From NCBI GenBank assembly GCA_002337455.1, contig DDGC01000011.1, forward strand, positions 62,001 through 126,000: a DNA stretch of 64,000 nucleotides, written 5' to 3'. Both the position numbers and the translations under genes were made by a program. The notes below the pieces were generated by a model that did no database searches, was not told the DNA's origin, and was given only the letters and a program-made list of their open reading frames with translations. This DNA comes from Rhizobiales bacterium UBA1912. GTDB taxonomy: Bacteria; Pseudomonadota; Alphaproteobacteria; Rhizobiales; Devosiaceae. Every line of letters starts with the position of its first letter. Within the stretch, counting starts at the first letter, position 1. This document shows positions 8,368-16,461 of the stretch, one piece after another.

Positions 8368-9203
8368 GACTGCGTTCGCTGCTCTTTGTCCCCGGTGATC
8401 GGCCCGACCGCATGGAAAAGGCGCTCATGAGTGGCGCGGATGCGGTGATCGTCGATCTCGAGGATTCGGTGCTGCCCGAGCGCAAGCCCTGGGCCAGAAA
8501 GGATGTGGCGCGGTTTCTCGCGGCGGCTGAGCGCCATGTGATAATCATGGTTCGGGTCAACCCGCTCGGTTCTCCCGACATCGCCGCCGACCTCGAAGCG
8601 ATCCTGCCAGCCAAGCCCGACGCGCTGGTGCTGCCGAAATCGGAATCCGGCAGCTCGGTTGCCGAACTGGCCGCAATGCTGGGCTTGTCCCATATCCCCA
8701 TCCTGCCCATCGCCACCGAAACGGCGAAGGCGGTGTTCGGGCTGGGCACTTACGGCGCCATCGCCAGCCGGCTGTGCGGGCTGACCTGGGGCGCCGAAGA
8801 CCTGCCAGCGGCCATCGGCGCCACGGCGGCGCGCAAGCCGAACGGGCGATATACACCGCCCTATGAGCTGGTGCGCAGCCTCACCCTGTTCGGCGCCCAC
8901 GCGGCGGGCGTTCCGGCCATCGAAACGGTCTATCCTGACATTGCCGATACGGTAGGGCTCAGAGCCTATGCGGCGCGCGGCCGCCGCGACGGATTTTCCG
9001 GCATGATGGCTGTCCACCCCACGCAAGTCCCCTTCATCAACGCGGCGTTCTCGCCCAATGACGCTGAAATCGCCCATGCGCGCGCCGTCATCGCAGCCTT
9101 CGCCGCCAATCCGGGCGCGGGGGCCATACAGCTGGACGGCAAGATGGTCGACCGCCCCCACTTCCTTGCCGCCAAACGCCTTTTGGCTCAACTCCCGGAC
9201 TGA
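8364..9203 (+). CDS. HpcH/HpaI (CitE-like) CoA ester lyase
   Basis: This 279-residue TIM-barrel lyase is of the CitE/malyl-CoA lyase group, which cleaves 3-hydroxyacyl-CoAs such as malyl-, methylmalyl- or citramalyl-CoA with Mg2+. Visible motifs are SLLFVPGDRPDRMEKAL, VIVDLEDSV (acidic metal ligands), MVRVNPLGSP, PIATETAKAVFGL, GLTWGAEDLPAAIG and GMMAVHPTQVPFIN. It is coupled to the MaoC hydratase, a pairing known from itaconate degradation (itaconyl-CoA hydratase plus citramalyl-CoA lyase) and from the methylaspartate and ethylmalonyl-CoA routes. Its place at the end of a leucine operon raises the possibility that it cleaves HMG-CoA instead of a LiuE-type lyase. That is unproven. Confidence 0.8.
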   Translation: MRLRSLLFVPGDRPDRMEKALMSGADAVIVDLEDSVLPERKPWARKDVARFLAAAERHVIIMVRVNPLGSPDIAADLEAILPAKPDALVLPKSESGSSVAELAAMLGLSHIPILPIATETAKAVFGLGTYGAIASRLCGLTWGAEDLPAAIGATAARKPNGRYTPPYELVRSLTLFGAHAAGVPAIETVYPDIADTVGLRAYAARGRRDGFSGMMAVHPTQVPFINAAFSPNDAEIAHARAVIAAFAANPGAGAIQLDGKMVDRPHFLAAKRLLAQLPD

Positions 9204-9323
9204 TTACGCGCCATGCCCAGAACTCTCAAGCTCGTCGGCGGGGGATAACTCTCGCGAGGTCTCTGGACGGGCGGGCTTTTCCGGAGACCTTCGACAGCCA
9301 CCGATATTGTTAGGAGCCCGTTC

Positions 9324-9622
9324 ATGGCCAAGCGCATACTCGTCGATCAGCCTAAAAGCCATGGCGCCGACCATGTGTTCTGCGTGCCGGGCGAAAGCTA
9401 TCTCGCTGTTCTCGATGCGCTGTACGACGCGCCGCAGATAAGAACCATCACCTGCTGGCAGGAGGGCAACGCGGCGATGATGGCCGAGGTGTGCATGGAA
9501 AGCTCACCAACCGCCCCGGCATCTGCATGGTGACCAGAGGGCCTGGAGCGACCAACGCCAGCGCCGCGCTTCATGCGGCTTTGTTCTATGCATCGTTAAA
9601 CATGTTGCCAGCGTCTCATTGA
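9324..9622 (+). pseudogene. Remnant of a thiamine-diphosphate enzyme (acetolactate synthase-like)
   Basis: The first frame encodes MAKRILVDQPKSHGADHVF and continues CVPGESYLAVLDALYD..CWQEGNAAMMAEV, the N-terminal ThDP-binding start of acetolactate synthase-type proteins. A frameshift near 9497-9506 follows (one base short of the family's E-A-Y-G-K-L). A second frame then continues the family sequence as GKLTNRPGICMVTRGPGATN and ASAALHAALFYAS, stopping at TGA 9620-9622. Only about 100 of the usual 550 residues remain, and the rest of the gene is absent before the next gene at 9682. This is a decayed, truncated gene. Confidence 0.85.
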
Positions 9623-9681
9623 TTGTTTGCGCCCCTGTGGCATGGTCCGGCGCGAAAAGATCGTGAAACGAGGGGGACGCC

Positions 9682-10608
9682 ATGAGCGGCGCGGTATTTG
9701 AGAATTTCGACCACGAAGCGCGGGCGCTGTGGGGCAATCATATCGTCAAGCTCAAACACAGGCTGCACGAGCGTGCCCTGTTTAGCGACCAGAAGCTGGG
9801 CGCCATCCTTGACCAGATTCCCGAGCACCGTATGGCGATCAATACAATGGGCGCCGGCACCCACGACGCGGGGAGCTGGAGCTATTGCAAGCGTGGCGAT
9901 CTCTCGGGAACGCAGCTGATCGATGCCGTCCAGCAGGGGCGCATCTGGATCAACGTAACAAAGATCGCCGATTTCGTACCCGAATTTGCCGATCTCATGG
10001 ACGAGATGTTTGCCGAAATCGAAGGCAACGTCGAAGATCTGAACGTGTTCCGCAAGTCCATGGGGCTGCTGATTTCCTCGCCCAACGCGCAGGTGTTCTA
10101 TCATGCCGATGTGCCGGGGCAGGCGCTGTGGCAGATCCGGGGCGAAAAGCGCATCTGGATCTATCCCAACACCGAACCCTTTTTGAAGCCCAAAGCGCTC
10201 GAAGGCATCATTCGCGGCACGACCGAAGAAGAAATTTCTTACGCGCCCTGGTTCGATAAATATGCCGAAGTGGTCGATCTCAAACCCGGCGACATGGCCC
10301 ACTGGCCACTCAACGGACCGCATCGGGTCGAAAACCGCGATTGCCTCAACATCTCGGTGACAACTGAGCACTGGACCCCGGAAATCCGCCGCCATTTTGC
10401 CGTCCAGTACGGCAACGGCATTCTGCGCCAGTTCGGCTGGACGCCGAAGTCGAAAGATCTCTACGGCCCGACCGCCTGGGCCAAGATCGCCATGACGGCG
10501 GCCTGGCGGCTCTCGGGGCAGCAAAAGCGCCAAGCCTTCAAGCGTCAGATGCGGTTTACGCTCGACAGCAAGGCGCCGGGCCTTCTGGTACCACTCGCTG
10601 CAGGCTGA
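9682..10608 (+). CDS. Cupin/JmjC-like (Fe(II)/2-oxoglutarate oxygenase type) protein
   Basis: This 308-residue protein has a double-stranded beta-helix core. The segment VFYHADVPGQALWQIRGEKR with His141 and Asp143, followed by MAHWPLNGPHRVEN with His214, gives a plausible HxD..H iron-binding facial triad like that of cupin_8/JmjC oxygenases. No signal peptide or membrane segment is seen, so it is likely cytoplasmic. It is the first gene of a tightly spaced set with a flippase (3 bp gap) and an acyltransferase (overlapping), suggesting a role in making or decorating an exported envelope molecule. The substrate is unknown. Confidence 0.75.
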   Translation: MSGAVFENFDHEARALWGNHIVKLKHRLHERALFSDQKLGAILDQIPEHRMAINTMGAGTHDAGSWSYCKRGDLSGTQLIDAVQQGRIWINVTKIADFVPEFADLMDEMFAEIEGNVEDLNVFRKSMGLLISSPNAQVFYHADVPGQALWQIRGEKRIWIYPNTEPFLKPKALEGIIRGTTEEEISYAPWFDKYAEVVDLKPGDMAHWPLNGPHRVENRDCLNISVTTEHWTPEIRRHFAVQYGNGILRQFGWTPKSKDLYGPTAWAKIAMTAAWRLSGQQKRQAFKRQMRFTLDSKAPGLLVPLAAG

Positions 10609-10611
10609 TCC

Positions 10612-11964
10612 ATGGCGGATCGACCGGCCCAGAAACTGAAAGCCCTGTTCGCGCGGCGCGCGGACGGGTTTTCCCATGCCGGTATCGCCGTAATGGGGGT
10701 GCGGGTCGGCGCCGCCGGGCTCGCGCTGGCTGCGCAGGTTCTGGCAGCGCGATTGATCGGGCCGGACGGATTTGGATCCTACGCATTGGTCATGGTTTGG
10801 CTCGTCCTGCTGGGACATACGGCAACCGTGGGAACCAACCAGCTTATTTGCCGGCTCGTCGCGGCCTATCGGGCGCAGGAGGATGCGCCGGCAATCGCTG
10901 GGCTGCTGAGATTTTCACTGGCCCTGGCGGGCGGGGCGGCGCTGGCCATTTCGGGACTGGCGCTGGGGGTGGTGCATTTTGCGCCTTTCGGCTTGTCGCC
11001 GGAGATGACCTTGCTGGCTACCCTTGGGCTGCTGATCGTGCCGCTGCTCATGGTGCAGGATTTCCTCGAGGCGATTGCGCGTGGCCTCGATAAGCCGATA
11101 CTGGGGATCGGGCCGGCCATGTTCGTAAGGCATCTTGCCATCATATCTGGTGTCGGGGTGGTCTTTCTGACCGGCGGTAGTGCCGACGCACTCACCATTA
11201 TGGGCTTCACGATCGCTGGCGTCGTCGTGAGCGTGGCCGTCCAGTTTGGGCTGGTGCGCGGGCAACTGCGCGAGACGATCGGCGTGGCAAAGCCGGTTTA
11301 CAAGGTGCGATACTGGACCAGGACAGCCCTGCCGATTGCACTGCTCGACGCGGCTGAAACATTGTTCAATAACGCCGACGTGCTGATTCTGGGGCTTTTT
11401 GCACCGCCTGAGATCGTGGCGTTCTATTTCGCAGCGACGCGCATTGCGCAGGTCTTGGGGTATGTGCCCTATGGAATTTCCGCAGCGACAGCCCAGAAAT
11501 ACGCAAGCCTGGCGGCGCGCGGTGAACAGGCAAGGCTTCATCAACTGATCGAATACGCAACGTTTGCATCGACGGCGCTAACCAGCGTGGGCGCGTTTGT
11601 GCTTTGGGCCGGAGCGCCGGCCCTGCTGTCGCTGTTCGGTCCGGACTATACGGTTGCGGCAGGCGTGGTGCCGATACTGGCGCTCGGCCTGGTTGCGGCA
11701 AGCGCATTGGGGCCGGGCGAGGATGTCCTGACAATGCTGGGCGAAGAGCGGGCCTGTGCCATGGGATTTCTGGTGGCGCTGGGCGTGACCGTCGGACTTG
11801 GTTTTGCGTTGATTCCGAACTGGGGCATGACGGGGGCGGCGCTGGCGACGGCGGCGGGGCTGACGGTGCGCGGGCTTGTGCTTTCAAGTCTTGCCTGGGC
11901 GCGGCTGGGTGTCGTCCTGCCCATCGGGATGGCACGTATTGGGAAAAAGAGGGCTGTCGCATGA
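10612..11964 (+). CDS. Wzx/MATE-like polysaccharide flippase
   Basis: This 450-residue integral membrane protein has many hydrophobic segments spread along the chain (about 12 expected), starting with a cytoplasmic Lys/Arg-rich N-terminus and the helix VMGVRVGAAGLALAAQVLAA. Motifs such as LIGPDGFGSYALVMVWL and ALLDAAETLFNNADVLILGL match the oligosaccharide flippase (Wzx/PST) family, which moves lipid-linked sugars across the inner membrane. It sits 3 bp after the cupin gene and overlaps the acyltransferase gene by 4 bp, so the three are one operon. The transported molecule cannot be told from sequence. Confidence 0.82.
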   Translation: MADRPAQKLKALFARRADGFSHAGIAVMGVRVGAAGLALAAQVLAARLIGPDGFGSYALVMVWLVLLGHTATVGTNQLICRLVAAYRAQEDAPAIAGLLRFSLALAGGAALAISGLALGVVHFAPFGLSPEMTLLATLGLLIVPLLMVQDFLEAIARGLDKPILGIGPAMFVRHLAIISGVGVVFLTGGSADALTIMGFTIAGVVVSVAVQFGLVRGQLRETIGVAKPVYKVRYWTRTALPIALLDAAETLFNNADVLILGLFAPPEIVAFYFAATRIAQVLGYVPYGISAATAQKYASLAARGEQARLHQLIEYATFASTALTSVGAFVLWAGAPALLSLFGPDYTVAAGVVPILALGLVAASALGPGEDVLTMLGEERACAMGFLVALGVTVGLGFALIPNWGMTGAALATAAGLTVRGLVLSSLAWARLGVVLPIGMARIGKKRAVA

Positions 11965-13148
11965 CCGAGTTTGCCGAAGCGGCAATGAGCCTTGCGGGCG
12001 TCGTGGCCGTGCAGCGCTCCATGGCGATCAATCTGGCCTGCCGGGTCGATGTGCTCGACATGAAAGGCATCCGGCGGATCGACGCCGCGGCCTGGGATGG
12101 CCTGGCTGCCGGGGCGATTGAGGGAAATCCCTGGCTGACGCGTCAGATGGTGCTGAGCAGTGCCGATGCGTATTCCAGCAATTTCCGGGCGCTGGCGCTC
12201 TATAGGCACGAGACGTCGGAGCTTGTCGGATTTCTACCCTTCCGCGTCATCGGATACGGCCCGTTCGGTATGGGCGCGCCGGCGCTCAATCTCTATCAGG
12301 TGGCGGGCACGCCGCTGATTTCGGCCGAGCATGCCGAAGTCGCTATGGCAGGGCTGCTCGGCGGAATGGCCACAATGGGCGGACTTCCAAGACATTGGGT
12401 CTTTCCCCATGTGGCCACGCAAGGGGCGTTTGCCGAGAAAGCCCGTGCCAAGGCGGGCCAGACAGGATTCGAGATCGGCTTTGCAGCGCCCTATGAGCGG
12501 GCGGTGTTGACCCGTCGCGCGGAAAATTTCGCTGCCCATGTGGAAACCGTGATCGGGAAGAAACGGGCCAAGGATATCGAACGGAACTGGCGCAGGCTCG
12601 AGCGGGAAGGCGATTTGCGGTTCGAGCGGGCGAGCGATCCTGACACCGTGGCAGTGCGCGTCGAGGACTTTCTGCGCATGGAGGCATCGGGCTGGAAGGG
12701 GCACCGGGGCACGGCATTCCTGTCGCGCCCCGACGATGCGGCATTCGCACGGGCCGCTTATGGCGGCTCGCAAAATGGCGTGGGGCTGACGAGCGTCGAC
12801 AGCCTTTTGCTGGACGGCAAGCCGATCGCCATTTCGATCAATATCGCCACCGGGGATACCCTGTTTACGCCCAAATGCGCGTTCGACGAGACCTACCGCA
12901 AGTTCGGGCCGGGCATGGTGCTCGAATACAGGATCGTTGAGCAGTTCTTTGCCGACGACGCGATAGCGAGCATGGACGCCGCAACGACGGTGGAGGGGCA
13001 CGTGATATGCGGATTGTGGGGCGAAACCCGGACAATGGGGACTTTGGTGCTTGGCCCCAAGGGCGCGTCCACAAAGGCACTGATTGCCGGAATTGAGGGT
13101 GTTGCGCGCAGTAAACAGACACTAAAGCGGATGCTGAAACGCGACTGA
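11961..13148 (+). CDS. CelD/FemAB-type GNAT acyltransferase
   Basis: This 395-residue protein resembles the BioF2-like/CelD (BcsL) acetyltransferase-fold proteins found in exopolysaccharide loci. The C-terminal half contains VEDFLRMEASGWKGHRGTA, a hallmark of this group, followed by SLLLDGKPIAISINIATGD and a FAPK-like strand TLFTPKCAFDETYRKFGPG. The start at 11961 overlaps the flippase stop (ATGA); an in-frame extension further upstream lies wholly inside the flippase gene and is rejected. The family is presumed to acylate sugars or aminoacylate envelope precursors, but the donor and acceptor here are unknown. Confidence 0.78.
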   Translation: MTEFAEAAMSLAGVVAVQRSMAINLACRVDVLDMKGIRRIDAAAWDGLAAGAIEGNPWLTRQMVLSSADAYSSNFRALALYRHETSELVGFLPFRVIGYGPFGMGAPALNLYQVAGTPLISAEHAEVAMAGLLGGMATMGGLPRHWVFPHVATQGAFAEKARAKAGQTGFEIGFAAPYERAVLTRRAENFAAHVETVIGKKRAKDIERNWRRLEREGDLRFERASDPDTVAVRVEDFLRMEASGWKGHRGTAFLSRPDDAAFARAAYGGSQNGVGLTSVDSLLLDGKPIAISINIATGDTLFTPKCAFDETYRKFGPGMVLEYRIVEQFFADDAIASMDAATTVEGHVICGLWGETRTMGTLVLGPKGASTKALIAGIEGVARSKQTLKRMLKRD

Positions 13149-13273
13149 ACCCAAAATTAATGAGCGCCTGCAATACATCTGCTGGTTTTGCCGAATTTAT
13201 CTTAACGACCGGGCATTAGACTGGCGTTGCGTCCAAACAGATCAATTGCCCTTCATAAGGCGTATTCCACACG

Positions 13274-14875
13274 ATGTTTATTGACCTTCTAAGTCAGCCG
13301 GATGGCAGTCGTTTCTCGGCGGATGTCTGTATTGCCGGTGCCGGCCCCGCGGGTATCACCCTCGCCCTCGAGCTTGCGCGGCGCGGCATCACGTCGGTGC
13401 TGCTCGAGAGCGGTGGCATGCAGTACGAAGAGTCGGTGCAATCTCTCTATGACGGCAAGGTTACCGGTCACGCCAACACCGATGTGAGCTATTCCCGGTT
13501 GCGGCAGTTCGGTGGCACCTCCGGCCATTGGACGGGCATGTGCGCACCGCTTGAGGCGATAGACTTCGAGGCGAGGGACGGCGTGCCCCACAGCGGCTGG
13601 CCGATCACCCGCGCCGCGCTGGACCCGTTCTACGAGCGCGCGCAGCCCTATCTCGACCTCGGGCCCTACAAATATTCGCTGGACGAGTGGGGGGTGGAGC
13701 TGAATGGCAGCCCGCTCCCCCTCGATCCCGCTCAGGTCGTTCCTTCAGTCTATCAGATGAGCGCGCCCACCCGTTTTGCGGAAAAGTACGCCGGAAACGT
13801 TGAGGCCGACGAGAACATCACCTGCATTCTACACGCGAGCGTGACTGATATCGTGCTCGCTGACGGCACGTCCCGCGTCGACCGCGTGACCATCGCCACA
13901 CTCGACGGCCAGACGGCCGGTGTGACGGCAAAGGCTTATGTCCTGGCCTGCGGCGGTATCGAGAACCCGCGGGTGCTGCTCAACGCCGCGAGCCAGCGCC
14001 AGTCTGGTCTGGGCAATGAGAACGACCTTGTCGGCCGGTTCTTCATGGACCACCTCAACACCACCACTGGCAATCTGGTCCTCTCGGATGACGAAACCGA
14101 CATGGGATTTTACGATCAGGCGACCGAAACTGCGCAATTGCTCATTGGCATGACATTGCCTGCGCAGGTCAAACGCACCGAAAAATTGCTCAACAATGCA
14201 GCCTTCATGTCTATTTCCTGGGAAAGTCAGGCGCACAACGATGACTTTCGCGATCATGCCTGGCTGGCGTTTTCCACACTGGCCAAATCGCTCTCCCGTG
14301 GTCAGGCACCCGAGCGGCTTACAGAACGATTGTGCACGGTAGCGGAAGCGCCGGGCTCCGTGCTGACAGGCCTCGCAAGGCACATTCAGCGTCAGTTCTC
14401 CGGATCTGGCAGGATTTCCGCGATCACATTCAAGCAGGATGCCGAGCAGGCTCCCGACCCTGACAGCCGTGTTACGCTCAATGATGATGTCGACGCCCTG
14501 GGGCTTCGTCGGATCGATCTCGACTGGCGTGTGTCCGAACAGGACATGCTGAGTCTGCGCCGTACCCACGAGCTTATCGGCAGGGCCTTCGGCAGCGCTG
14601 GATTGGGCCGGGTGCAGCTCGGAATCGAAAACCCGCCCAGCCTGGACAACGTCTACACCGGCTACCACCATATGGGGACGACCCGCATGCACGACGATCC
14701 ACGGCAAGGCGTGGTCGACGCCAATTGCCGCGTCCATTCGGTCGATAACCTCTTTGTGGCCGGGAGCTCGGTGTTCACGACCGGCGGCATGGCCAACCCC
14801 ACGCTGACAATAACCGCCCTTGCCATCCGCCTCGCCGACCATCTGGCCGACGATGCATTGATGCAGCTGGCTTAG
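13274..14875 (+). CDS. GMC-family FAD-dependent oxidoreductase
   Basis: This 533-residue flavoprotein has an N-terminal dinucleotide-binding motif VCIAGAGPAGITLALELARR (residues about 19-38) followed by the GMC segment QFGGTSGHWTGMCAPLE. The C-terminal GMC domain carries TGYHHMGTTRMHDDP (about residue 460) and DNLFVAGSSVFTTGGMANPT, which holds the catalytic-base region and the FAD contact. Such enzymes oxidise alcohols or sugars. A small Tat-type protein follows 11 bp downstream and looks like its partner subunit. A 125-bp gap separates it from the acyltransferase gene, so it may have its own promoter. The substrate is unknown; the neighbourhood suggests a glycan. Confidence 0.85.
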   Translation: MFIDLLSQPDGSRFSADVCIAGAGPAGITLALELARRGITSVLLESGGMQYEESVQSLYDGKVTGHANTDVSYSRLRQFGGTSGHWTGMCAPLEAIDFEARDGVPHSGWPITRAALDPFYERAQPYLDLGPYKYSLDEWGVELNGSPLPLDPAQVVPSVYQMSAPTRFAEKYAGNVEADENITCILHASVTDIVLADGTSRVDRVTIATLDGQTAGVTAKAYVLACGGIENPRVLLNAASQRQSGLGNENDLVGRFFMDHLNTTTGNLVLSDDETDMGFYDQATETAQLLIGMTLPAQVKRTEKLLNNAAFMSISWESQAHNDDFRDHAWLAFSTLAKSLSRGQAPERLTERLCTVAEAPGSVLTGLARHIQRQFSGSGRISAITFKQDAEQAPDPDSRVTLNDDVDALGLRRIDLDWRVSEQDMLSLRRTHELIGRAFGSAGLGRVQLGIENPPSLDNVYTGYHHMGTTRMHDDPRQGVVDANCRVHSVDNLFVAGSSVFTTGGMANPTLTITALAIRLADHLADDALMQLA

Positions 14876-14886
14876 GAGAACGCACC

Positions 14887-15294
14887 ATGGCGAAGATGTC
14901 CCGCAGAGTCCTGCTTGGTGCCGGTGGCGTGCTTGCGGCCGGTGTGGCCATTTATGGCGCCGGGTTGATCGGTTGCCGTTTCGTGGATCGAAACGTGCCG
15001 GATTTTTTCGCGGCCATAGAACCACTGGACGGCGTCGACCCCGAAGTGTTGCGAACAGTGGGTATCGCCGTTGTCGCTGCCTACCCGCAATATGGCGCAC
15101 CGGGCTATGCCCACGCCAAGCTTGCCGACAAGCCCCATACCGCGGCGGCCATGGCAACCAGCTGCCCTGTCGAGCGATTGGTGCAGTTCCAGACGCAGTG
15201 TTGCGACGATTTTGACGACGACAGGTTTCTCGTCGTCGACGGCTGGATCATCAGCGAAACCGAAGCCGCCCTGTGCGCGCGCTTCGTAGCGTGA
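14887..15294 (+). CDS. Small Tat-type protein, probable partner of the GMC oxidoreductase
   Basis: This 135-residue protein starts MAKMSRRVLLGAGGVLAAGV, a twin-arginine-like n-region followed by a hydrophobic helix, so it is predicted to be membrane-anchored or exported. The rest carries an unusual cysteine set (ATSCPVERLVQFQTQCCDDF) and ends in DGWIISETEAALCARFVA. Small Tat-type partner proteins are common next to membrane-linked GMC dehydrogenases (gluconate dehydrogenase gamma subunits and similar), and the 11-bp spacing supports co-expression. I do not recognise a named family. The cysteines could bind a cofactor or form disulfides. Confidence 0.7.
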   Translation: MAKMSRRVLLGAGGVLAAGVAIYGAGLIGCRFVDRNVPDFFAAIEPLDGVDPEVLRTVGIAVVAAYPQYGAPGYAHAKLADKPHTAAAMATSCPVERLVQFQTQCCDDFDDDRFLVVDGWIISETEAALCARFVA

Positions 15295-15306
15295 AAAACG
15301 GAAGAA

Positions 15307-15382
<76 letters not shown>

Positions 15383-15426
15383 ATTCGAGGATGGGTTTAG
15401 CGCAATATTGGGCAGGCTGGAAGAGG

Positions 15427-16068
15427 CTATTCTGTCGGCAGAGCCAGGGCGATCTGGCCCGGCAGGGTCTCGACCGGCTCAAAACCCAGATTTGTGCAAT
15501 TGCCGGCAAAAACCTCGGCCCAGGCCGCGCCACGCTGTTCGATATAGGCGATGCGGTTGGCTTCACCCTCTACGGTGGCCTGTTCTGCTGCGGTGCTGGC
15601 GCGCTCGGCGGCCCGCATGAAATCTTCGTCGGCAAAATAATTACAGCCCGGCACGTCGATGGTTTGCCAGGCGACAAGGGCGATATCGACAACGTCGCGC
15701 GCGATCTGCCGGCTGAAATCCATGTAGGGCGTCAACTCGGGATTACCACAGACCCGTGCCGCCGCCCCGGCCCGCATCTGCGCCACCCGGTCGGGCGCAT
15801 CCTCGATCAACTGCGATGCCGCAGTCACGATCTCGCCGAGCCGAATCTGGGCCGCCACCTGTTCGAGCGGAGACAGATAATCGATCGAGGAGTCAAAGAC
15901 CGCGCATCGCGTCGTGACATCGATGGCCACCACGAGCGCATCGGCATCGGTCATCATCTGGTCGGTATCGGCCTCGGCGTTCTGTGCCATTGCGTTGCCG
16001 GTCATCAGCATGGAGACAACCAGAACTACGCTGCACGCGCGGGACGATACTGATGGGCGATAGGACAA
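15427..16068 (-). CDS. Secreted protein of unknown function
   Basis: The protein contains a signal-peptide-like stretch SVVLVVSMLMTGNAMAQ followed by a mature part rich in Ala, Asp and Glu with four cysteines (TTRCAVF, ARVCGNP, VPGCNYF, AGNCTNL) that could form two disulfides. I do not recognise a family. The start is uncertain: the frame stays open to an ATG at 16203, but that extension does not look like protein. I give a TTG at 16068, which puts a short basic n-region before the hydrophobic helix; a TTG at 16074 is an equal alternative. The gene ends just after tRNA-Ala on the same strand. Confidence 0.6.
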   Translation of the reverse strand: MSYRPSVSSRACSVVLVVSMLMTGNAMAQNAEADTDQMMTDADALVVAIDVTTRCAVFDSSIDYLSPLEQVAAQIRLGEIVTAASQLIEDAPDRVAQMRAGAAARVCGNPELTPYMDFSRQIARDVVDIALVAWQTIDVPGCNYFADEDFMRAAERASTAAEQATVEGEANRIAYIEQRGAAWAEVFAGNCTNLGFEPVETLPGQIALALPTE

Positions 16069-16461
16069 TAACAAAACCTCTGCAAAACGAAGCGGCGGCC
16101 GGGGTCCAAGCACATCACCAATGTGGCTGTTTTGCGAAGTCCGCGCGCCCCTAGGTCTTTCGCAGGCGATACATAAAGGAGTCGTAAACGATGATTGCCT
16201 CAAGTGTTAACGACTGGTTTCCGTATGTGTGGACATTTTGCAACAATCACTTTGCAACCCTCCCAAACGGCTGCCCAACAGGGCTAACGGCTGTTGCGAA
16301 CCCATCCGGCATCGCTAGAGTGGGTCTTGCGAATCCATGCATGGGATCGTTTGTCGGTCGCAACGCGACGGCAACACACGACACCAACAATAATGTGGTC
16401 GCGTTTCGACAAACTGCCGGATAGCCCGGCCAAACTGAATGACTGACTTTGGAGGTCAATT

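Noticed and set aside
11604..11960. Long N-terminal extension of the acyltransferase frame
   Set aside because: It lies inside the flippase gene; the ATGA overlap at 11961 gives the natural start.
15391..16053. 220-codon + strand frame opposite the secreted protein
   Set aside because: The minus strand shows a signal peptide and paired cysteines; the + frame runs out of the tRNA-Ala region.
16191..16424. 77-codon frame with a good AAAGGAG site 9 nt before its ATG, upstream of the porin
   Set aside because: Composition is odd (Asn, Trp, Pro scattered), no domain is seen, and it fills the porin leader. The ribosome site is notable, but I cannot support a gene.
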